Shown: positions 58,265 to 64,000 of the stretch, piece by piece
How the letters are laid out: each line of letters opens with the position of its first letter
Position numbering within the stretch: the stretch's first letter is position 1
Source of the DNA: Parahoeflea alexandrii
GTDB taxonomy: Bacteria > Pseudomonadota > Alphaproteobacteria > Rhizobiales > Rhizobiaceae
Assembly: GCF_027214025.1 (NCBI RefSeq)
Contig: NZ_JAPWHB010000002.1
Span: forward strand, 248,001 to 312,000
Length of the DNA stretch: 64,000 nt
Reading direction: 5' to 3'
Translations under genes and position numbers: made by a program
The notes under the pieces: generated by a model
The model's database searches: none
Told to the model about the DNA's origin: nothing
The model's input: only the letters and a program-made list of their open reading frames with translations

Positions 58265-59095
58265 GATCTTTCTCCTTGCCAGCAAGATAGGCCTCCCCAA
58301 CTGTTCATAAAAGATATCGTTTTGACCACTCAGCGTTCGGCATTTGAAGACAACTGCGTCAGCCCGGCGTCCGGACGCGCCGAAACGCCCGCATGGCATC
58401 GCCACCGGGAGGATGAGATGAAAGTCCGGAGGGCCGCGCGTTGGCTGTGCCGTTCGGAAGATGGGTTTGGTGTGCATGTGAGGAACATGCACGGGGTGGC
58501 GCAACCGCGCGCGGCCCGAAAATCGCCGGATGGTGTCCGCATCCGACAGGCGGCGCCTCGCATCCCCGGGATTTCAGCCCCGCCCGGATTGCTCCGGCCG
58601 CGATCCGGACAGACCGCGGGACATGCTTTTCGTGGTCCGGCACGGACCCTGACGCGCAGCATACTGCGCTTCATGTCCGCCACAGGCCCGTTCCGCTATC
58701 CCGCCCTGCCCGCCTTGCGGCAGACATCGAGCGGGTTTCCGGCCCGGTGGCTAGCTTTGCACGGTCTCCCGAGAGAGAGCCGCCCGCCAGCGGAGCCACG
58801 ATGGCCTTCGCCTCCTTTCTCGCTTCGCCGCACGTTACGGCAAACTCCGAAAGGCCTTCCTCCCGCCTGGTCGAAAACGTTCGCGAACCACCCGGCGGCG
58901 GGAGCAGGAGGAGTATGGCACGGGCTCAGAAAGTGGGGATGAAATGGCGATTTTTTTCTGGAGGCATGTTGGATGCGGGCAAAGCAGGTCTGAGAAACCG
59001 CCATCAATCTGTCGCCAACCTTCGGGCAGTTGGGAAAACGGCTAAGAGCCAGACCGATTGCATGAACGCCGGACATCGACGCCACCCGTGGGCAA
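58265..59095. other. Long gene-poor stretch
   Basis: About 830 bases between the dioxygenase gene and the MCP terminator. Several open frames exist (for instance 58441-59157 on plus, 58696-59265 on minus), but their products are rich in Arg, Pro, Ser and His and show no domain, ribosome site or conserved start. No inverted end repeats or palindromic element of the kind at 18101-21966 was seen. It may be decayed coding sequence or regulatory DNA. The first 60 bases (CAACTGTTCATAAAAGATATCGTTTT) are AT-rich and probably hold the dioxygenase promoter. Confidence 0.5.
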
Positions 59096-59133
59096 AGAAA
59101 AACCCACCGCCGCACATTGGTGCTGACGGTGGG
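59096..59133 (-). terminator. Terminator of the chemoreceptor gene
   Basis: On minus, CCCACCG and CGGTGGG (7 bp) enclose an inner GCAC / GTGC stem, followed by TTTTTCTTT. It starts 68 bases after the stop codon. Confidence 0.8.
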
Positions 59134-59200
59134 CGTCTTCATCAAGCTAAGACTTGATCGGGAGCTGATTGACGTCAACGATCCCGACCGGGGAAGGCTC

Positions 59201-61648
59201 CTAGAATTCTTCCCAGCTGTCGTTTTTGGTCTGGACGGCAGCGTTGCCCGAGAATGCCGCAGCAATCTTCCTGCCCATGGCTTTGATCGGGGATTGGGCA
59301 GCTTTCCGGGTTGCAGCAGGAGCGCGCGAAGCCTCCAGATCCGTTCCCAGCTTGAACTGTCTCAGAAGATCATTCAGCGACGCTGCCTCACTGGCAAGAC
59401 CGTGACTTGCTGCCGTGGTTTCCTCAACCATCGCGGCATTCTTCTGGGTGTCGCTGTCCATCTGGCTGATGGCAGAGTTGATTTGCTGAATGCCCGAGGA
59501 TTGTTCTGCAGCGGATTCAACGATTGCCTTCACATGCTGGTTTATCTCCTGCACTTCGCTGGCAATCTTCTCCAAAGCGGACCCCGTATTGCCGACAAGC
59601 TCGACGCCTTCACGCACCCGGTCGTTGGAATTGGTGATCAGGGTATTGATCTCCTTGGCGGCCTTGGCGGAACGCTGTGCCAGTTCGCGAACTTCCTGTG
59701 CGACGACCGCGAAGCCCTTGCCTGCCTCGCCGGCGCGCGCGGCTTCCACGCCCGCATTCAACGCCAGAAGGTTGGTCTGGAAGGCGATTTCGTCAATAAC
59801 CGAGATGATATTGGCGATTTCGCTGGAGGATTTTTCGATACGCTCCATGGCTTCCACCGCGCGGCCGACCACCTGGCTTGACTCCTCGGCGCCGGTCTTT
59901 GTGCGTTCGACAAGGCGTCCCGCCTCCTGGGCGCGGGAAGTGGAGTTCTTGACCGTCGTGGTAATCTCTTCCAGGGCTGCAGCGGTTTCTTCCAGTGCAG
60001 CGGCCTGCTGTTCGGTCCGTCTGGACAGATCGTCGGTCGACGACTTGATCTCTCTGGCGCCGGAGTTGATGCCGTCTGCATTCCTGGCCACGGCTTGCAG
60101 CGCGCTCTGGAGCTTTTCAGCCGACTGATTGAAGTCCTGACGAACGGAGTCCAGGCTTTCCACGAAAGGCTTTTCAATGCGGTAGGACACATCGCCATCT
60201 GAAAGCTTGGTGAGACCTGCGGCAAGGTTGTCCACGGCAAACTGCACGTCGGCGGCTTCCTTGGCCTTTTGCGCTTCGCGCTCCAGACGCTCTTTTTCGC
60301 TCATGCTGCGATTGGCTTCGGCTTCCTGTTCGAGGCGAATACGCTCGATGGCATTGTCGCGGAAAACCGAAACCGCATTTGCAATCTGCCCGACTTCGTC
60401 GCCGCGTTCCTGGAAAGGAATGGGAGAGCGTGTGTCGCCATTGACCAGGTCCTTCATGGCAGCGGTGATCTTCTCGATCGGCTTGGCGATGTTGCGCGCC
60501 GCCCAGGCCATGATAAGGCAAGCGACAATCGCAATGGCGATCCCGATGCCGGCCTGAACCAGTGTCGCAAACGAGGCCTGCTTCGACAGGGTGGTATTCA
60601 GGGCCGTCACCTGGGCCAAAGCGACATCACGCGGAATGGAAATCGCAAACGACCAGGGCGCGCCATCGGCACTGAGTTTGATCGGCGAGTACACATTGAT
60701 GTTGGCTTGAGCAGGATCGTCAACCGCGAGAGGCTTGGCCGCTTCCACGGCCTCCATGCTCTTGCTCCATTCAGGACCGGCTTTTGCCACGTCTTGCCCG
60801 ATAAGGCTGGCATCGGCGCTGTCGGCGATGATCAAACCGTTATCGCTGATGATAACGACAGAGCCTTTACCCTCGAAGAGTGACGAATTGACCTGTGTCG
60901 CCAGCTCCTGGATGAAACCAAGATTGAAATTCGCCCCGGTTATGCCGCGGAATTTTCCATCGATCATCACGGGAATGGCGAAGGTTGCGAGAGATTCGAT
61001 CTTGCCTTCGGCCGGATAGGTCAAAGGACCGACGATGCGCTCCTTTCCGGTCGCCCGCGGATCGAGATACCAGACGCCCGTTGCCAGCCTGTTCGAACCC
61101 ATCGAGGCGTCTTCATGGCCCGAGAGTGGCTCAACCTTGAACTTGCCCTCGCCTGCTCGCGTCCAGTAAGGCAGATAGCGGCCGGTTGCGTCCGCGCCGG
61201 TGTCACTGCTGTTCCTGAACGCCTCGTCGTTGCCATCGAGCGCATTCGGCTCCCAGGCAGAATAGGCGCCATTGATGGTGGGATTGCGCTCGAGAACACG
61301 CTGCATGATAGCGTTCATCTGCTCGCGCCGCTCCGCCGCAGGCGTGGCACCTGCCTTGTTGCCAGCCAGCACCGAGAAGGACGTTGCCATTTCGCGAGCA
61401 GCGTCAATGGCCACACGCAGTTCGGACTTGATTGCGCCGGCCTCCGATCCGGCACGATTGATCAGAATTTCGGTTGTCTGCTGACGCGCGATTTCATCCA
61501 TTTTCGCCGCGGCGAATTCGTTGGAGCTCTTGGAGAAATAGATTGCAGTACCCGCAAGCGCGGCAACCACTCCAATAATGCTAAGGCCCGCTATTCCGAC
61601 AACTTTGAATTGAATGTTGTCAAAACGCCTCAATAAAGATACTGTCAT
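59201..61648 (-). CDS. Methyl-accepting chemotaxis protein with dCache domain
   Basis: This 815-residue inner-membrane chemoreceptor has TM1 at about 15-38, a periplasmic dCache-type sensor (to about 350, with INGAYSAWEPNALDG, GVWYLDPRATGKE and FRGITGANFNLGF), TM2 at about 360-382, and a HAMP domain (ARNIAKPIEKITAAMKDLVN). A second HAMP-like segment (LTKLSDGDVSYRIEK) and the signalling domain with the hairpin tip EIAFQTNLLALNAGVEAARA and GFAVVAQEVRELAQRSA follow. The C-terminus ends DSWEEF, which fits the xWxxF tether for CheR/CheB. Ligand is likely a small organic molecule, such as an amino or carboxylic acid. No other chemotaxis gene is nearby. Confidence 0.95.
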   Translation of the reverse strand: MTVSLLRRFDNIQFKVVGIAGLSIIGVVAALAGTAIYFSKSSNEFAAAKMDEIARQQTTEILINRAGSEAGAIKSELRVAIDAAREMATSFSVLAGNKAGATPAAERREQMNAIMQRVLERNPTINGAYSAWEPNALDGNDEAFRNSSDTGADATGRYLPYWTRAGEGKFKVEPLSGHEDASMGSNRLATGVWYLDPRATGKERIVGPLTYPAEGKIESLATFAIPVMIDGKFRGITGANFNLGFIQELATQVNSSLFEGKGSVVIISDNGLIIADSADASLIGQDVAKAGPEWSKSMEAVEAAKPLAVDDPAQANINVYSPIKLSADGAPWSFAISIPRDVALAQVTALNTTLSKQASFATLVQAGIGIAIAIVACLIMAWAARNIAKPIEKITAAMKDLVNGDTRSPIPFQERGDEVGQIANAVSVFRDNAIERIRLEQEAEANRSMSEKERLEREAQKAKEAADVQFAVDNLAAGLTKLSDGDVSYRIEKPFVESLDSVRQDFNQSAEKLQSALQAVARNADGINSGAREIKSSTDDLSRRTEQQAAALEETAAALEEITTTVKNSTSRAQEAGRLVERTKTGAEESSQVVGRAVEAMERIEKSSSEIANIISVIDEIAFQTNLLALNAGVEAARAGEAGKGFAVVAQEVRELAQRSAKAAKEINTLITNSNDRVREGVELVGNTGSALEKIASEVQEINQHVKAIVESAAEQSSGIQQINSAISQMDSDTQKNAAMVEETTAASHGLASEAASLNDLLRQFKLGTDLEASRAPAATRKAAQSPIKAMGRKIAAAFSGNAAVQTKNDSWEEF

Positions 61649-61954
61649 GGCTGCAAGTACTCCCTCGTCTGCGCGCTTTAAGCAGTGTTAAGTCAGGGCG
61701 TAAATTTAAGTGGCGACATCAGCGAAAATGCCCACGCACATTAGTTTACCGGTCACCAAATCAATACTCGGTTATTGGTTAATAAGTTGCTGCTAAAATT
61801 AATGCCCGAAGAATACGCAAACCGGGCTCGCAGCAAGCGATGACCGAATGATCTGACGGACGGCTGCGGCCCGATGCGCCGTTGCCCCCTCGAAGGCCAG
61901 TCGATGGCGCCCACAGCGGTTTGGCGGGCAAATCGATGATGATTGAAAACCGCT
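61649..61954. other. AT-rich intergenic region upstream of the chemoreceptor
   Basis: About 306 bases separate the MCP start from the GFA gene end, both on minus. The stretch 61680-61810 is AT-rich (TAAATTTAAGTGG, AATACTCGGTTATTGGTTAATAAG) and is the probable MCP promoter region. A 79-codon minus frame that enters the GFA gene is not convincing. Confidence 0.5.
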
Positions 61955-62377
61955 TTAATCAGCCACCAAGATCCCCGCAGAGCCCTTTTCATATTGCGGC
62001 AGGCCGTCGGTGATCTCGTAGAAATCGCCCTTGTCGGCGCAGAAGATGTGCTTGGTCATTTTCAGCCCCGTCGGCGCATCGAAGCTGCCGGCCAGCACCG
62101 AGATGTGGGCATCATCCCGGTGCTTCCAGAACAGCGCCGAGCCGCAGATGGCGCAAAAGCCGCGCCTGGCGACCTCGGAGGCGTGGTACCACGTGATCGC
62201 GTCGCCGCCCTCGATCTCGATATGATCGTCGGCCACGTTGGTGGCGGCGTAATAAAGCCCGGTCTGGCGCCGGCACTGCGAGCAATGGCAGGCCACAACC
62301 TCGCGCAAGGCCCCCCGCGTGCGAAACCGGACCGCGCCGCAATTGCACCGTCCGGTGCGGATTTGGGTGTCTGACAT
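61955..62377 (-). CDS. GFA-domain (glutathione-dependent formaldehyde-activating-like) protein
   Basis: The 140-residue zinc protein of the GFA/CENP-V family has the cysteine pattern C11-N-C13 (GRCNCGAVRF), C30-H-C32-x2-C35 (VACHCSQCRRQTG) and C75-x2-C78 (GFCAICGSALF), which form the two zinc sites. The ends match DDAHISVLAGSFDAPTG and KHIFCADKGDFYEITDGLPQ. The founding member binds glutathione-formaldehyde adducts, but most family members, including this one, have no proven function. Its neighbours (chemoreceptor, VWA protein) give no clue. Confidence 0.9.
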   Translation of the reverse strand: MSDTQIRTGRCNCGAVRFRTRGALREVVACHCSQCRRQTGLYYAATNVADDHIEIEGGDAITWYHASEVARRGFCAICGSALFWKHRDDAHISVLAGSFDAPTGLKMTKHIFCADKGDFYEITDGLPQYEKGSAGILVAD

Positions 62378-62518
62378 GGCCCCTCCAGAGTCCGTGATTC
62401 ACGTCGGAGGCGATGAAAGCACGGAGCTGCCCTGCCATTCTACTGACATTTGCGGCATTTGCCGCCGCGGTTTGAAGCCAAAAGCTCCAAACCGGGAAGC
62501 CCACCTGCGGACATCGGG

Positions 62519-62544
62519 CCCGGCCGCCGATCGAAGCGGCCGGG
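62519..62544 (-). terminator. Stem-loop after the VWA-protein gene
   Basis: Perfect 9-bp stem CCCGGCCGC / GCGGCCGGG with an 8-base loop, 21 bases past the stop at 62566 on minus. There is no T-run, so termination strength is unclear. Confidence 0.5.
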
Positions 62545-62565
62545 AACAGCCTGTAAGGCGGCGGC

Positions 62566-64000
62566 CTACTCCGCAGGCGCCAGCGACACGTCGGCAGGGG
62601 CACCCGGGGTGACAGTGATGGTGCGGCGCGCGATGACGCGGCGGTCGCCTTTCATGCCCTCGATGACGTAGCGCAGGTCGTAGCTGCCCGGTTCGGCCGG
62701 GGCGGTGAGGCTGCCCTCCATGAACGGCGTGCCCGGTTCACCGAGGTAGAAATAGCCGATCTCGCCGCTGAATTCGGAGAACCCGGGCGTTACGATGTCG
62801 ACCCAGTGGCGCGAATTCTGCGGGCCGCGGGCGCGGACCGGGAACTCTGTCCCGGGCGCCACCTCGGCAGCGGCCTCGATCTCCGCCCTGCCCTCGATCA
62901 CGTTGAGCGGCACCGAAAGTCCGACGGCGCGCGCGTTCTCGCCCTGCACCACGTAGCGCAGCTGGTACTCGCCGGCTGTCACCGGCGCCATCAGCGTTGC
63001 CGGATTACCGTCGCGGGTCCAGGCATAGGAGGGTTCATTCTCGGTGGCGGAGGAGCCCTTTTCCATGATGTCGATATAGTTTTCCTCGCCCTCCGGCCCG
63101 CGCCAGTTGACGCGGAAGCTCTCGCCCACCTGGACGGTCAGCGGCCCGTCGAGAACGAAATCGCCTTCGAGCACCTTGATCGGACGGCTTGCCACCACTG
63201 GCTCGGGGGCATCGGGGGCGATGTAGCGGATCACATAGTCGCCGGGTTCGGGGGGCATCCGCAGCATGACCTTGTCGCTGTCGCCAAGCTCGACCCAGGC
63301 GGACCACTCGAAGGTGGGCGCATCAACGGGTGCGACGTCGATGTAGTCGCGTTCACTACGCGTGGCGGTCCAGGTCACCTCCAGCGCCGAGGTGATGGTC
63401 GCGCTGTCGGCGGCATCGAGCGTGGCTTGCGGCTGAACCGGCGCGGGCGCGGGCGCAGTTGGCGTTTCCGCCGGAGCGGCGGTCTTGATCGCCTGGTCCA
63501 GCGCCTTGCCGAGACCTTCTCGATCGGAGGCGTCGAAATAGGAGCCGCCGGTGTTGCGCGCCAGGCACGACAGCTCCGATCCTTCCTGACGGGTCAGGCC
63601 GAAACCGACGACATGGGCGGTGAACTCGACCCCGGACTGCTCGAGTTCCTTTCCAAGTGCACAGGGATCGGCATTGCATGTCTCGATGCCGTCGGTCACT
63701 AGGACCACGGTAGCCGGATTTTCGGTGTAGCGAAGTTCCTCCGCGGCCAGGCGCACGGCGTCGGACAGCGGCGTCCGCCCCTGGAACCGCATGGTGTTGA
63801 CGGCCTCAGAGATCGCGGCGGCCGTTCCCGCGGCCGGCGGAACCATGATCTCGATGTCGCTGCAGTCGCCGCGCGTCCTGTGCCCATAGGCAATCAGCCC
63901 GATTTCCCGCTCCTGCGGAAGGCCCTTCAGGACTTCCGCCACCGTTTCACGGGCGATCTCGAGCTTCGGAACACCATCGATCTGGCCCCACATCGACCCG
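62566..64000 (-). CDS. VWA-domain protein with C-terminal repeated beta domains (5-prime end outside window)
   Basis: At the window edge the frame reads GSMWGQIDGVPKLEIARETV, the end of a VWA metal-ion-dependent adhesion site (DxSGSM), so the gene begins outside the window. The VWA domain continues with PATVVLVTDGIETCNADPCA and SGVEFTAHVVGFGLTRQEGS. After a Pro/Ala linker come three similar domains of about 90-100 residues, each containing a Y/W-[IV]-D-[IV] strand and a G-x-Y-x-[IL]-R-Y strand (ERDYIDVAPV/GDYVIRYIAP; ENYIDIMEKG/GEYQLRYVVQ; RHWVDIVTPG/GSYDLRYVIE). These look like Ig-like or beta-sandwich repeats of a secreted or surface protein. Missing upstream part should contain the signal peptide. 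Confidence 0.88.
   Translation of the reverse strand, partial: GSMWGQIDGVPKLEIARETVAEVLKGLPQEREIGLIAYGHRTRGDCSDIEIMVPPAAGTAAAISEAVNTMRFQGRTPLSDAVRLAAEELRYTENPATVVLVTDGIETCNADPCALGKELEQSGVEFTAHVVGFGLTRQEGSELSCLARNTGGSYFDASDREGLGKALDQAIKTAAPAETPTAPAPAPVQPQATLDAADSATITSALEVTWTATRSERDYIDVAPVDAPTFEWSAWVELGDSDKVMLRMPPEPGDYVIRYIAPDAPEPVVASRPIKVLEGDFVLDGPLTVQVGESFRVNWRGPEGEENYIDIMEKGSSATENEPSYAWTRDGNPATLMAPVTAGEYQLRYVVQGENARAVGLSVPLNVIEGRAEIEAAAEVAPGTEFPVRARGPQNSRHWVDIVTPGFSEFSGEIGYFYLGEPGTPFMEGSLTAPAEPGSYDLRYVIEGMKGDRRVIARRTITVTPGAPADVSLAPAE

Noticed and set aside
58441-59265. Frames of 238 (plus) and 189 (minus) codons in the gene-poor stretch
   Set aside because: Arg/Pro/Ser/His-rich products of the kind found in non-coding GC-rich DNA; overlapping each other and the MCP terminator.
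61753-61992. 79-codon minus frame upstream of the chemoreceptor
   Set aside because: It overlaps the end of the GFA gene and lies in an AT-rich promoter region, with no recognisable product.

Overview
The window is a GC-rich (about 64 percent by eye) stretch of alphaproteobacterial chromosome. It most likely comes from a Hyphomicrobiales (Rhizobiales) member near Rhizobiaceae/Phyllobacteriaceae, for instance a Hoeflea-like marine genus; the genus is a guess. The order-level call rests on a CckA hybrid kinase, an animal/rhizobial-type NADP isocitrate dehydrogenase, a DksA with one cysteine left in its zinc finger, a two-domain malic enzyme, DUF2865 and DUF922 proteins, and a giant coiled-coil protein resembling the Agrobacterium/Sinorhizobium growth-pole ring protein. 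No rRNA, tRNA, CRISPR array, transposase, integrase or prophage was seen.

Layout. 1-2020: a MarR regulator, an FabF-like ketoacyl-ACP synthase and the start of a GNAT gene, all on minus, with the same operator GTGTAnnTACAC before marR and before the synthase gene. 2340-6168: icd, a small membrane protein and a DedA protein, then an AraC-GyrI regulator with a stand-alone GyrI-like gene. 6646-11508: a subtilisin-type autotransporter and an AraC regulator. 11557-17941: alaS, recA (with a near-consensus SOS box), psuK-psuG, and an orphan BrnA-like antitoxin. 18101-22838: a small accessory island with four copies of a palindromic intergenic element, an odd protein with an internal twin-arginine motif, an OmpA lipoprotein, and three paralogous envelope proteins sharing one C-terminal domain. 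22975-34347: housekeeping and regulation (cckA, a FliO-like protein, dksA, a SixA-like phosphatase, a YcjX/YcjF pair, folP-folB-folK, DUF922).

34492-36842: a second accessory pocket, with two tandem paralogs (conserved ends, unlike middles, matching 57-bp leaders), the 3-prime relic of a third copy, and a probable small RNA ending in a strong terminator. 36879-45247: ferredoxin-NADP reductase and a 2Fe-2S ferredoxin, an Hpt protein, the 1,718-residue growth-pole-ring-like protein, a VOC protein and a small membrane protein. 45330-49392: an Mla-type lipid transport operon (STAS-MlaE, MlaF, MlaD, lipoprotein). 49492-58264: an enolase-superfamily epimerase, maeB, a DUF2865 protein, an MFS permease overlapping nadE, and a LigB-type dioxygenase. 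58265-59095 has no recognisable gene. 59201-64000: a chemoreceptor, a GFA-domain protein and a VWA protein cut off by the window end.

The genes of most interest are the family at 34549-36472, the three-paralog cluster at 20120-22838 with its palindromic elements, the internal-Tat protein at 18368-18940, and the RNA candidate near 36700-36842. Most start codons were moved downstream of the longest reading frame using Shine-Dalgarno spacing and family length. All functional calls come from reading motifs, not from database searches.
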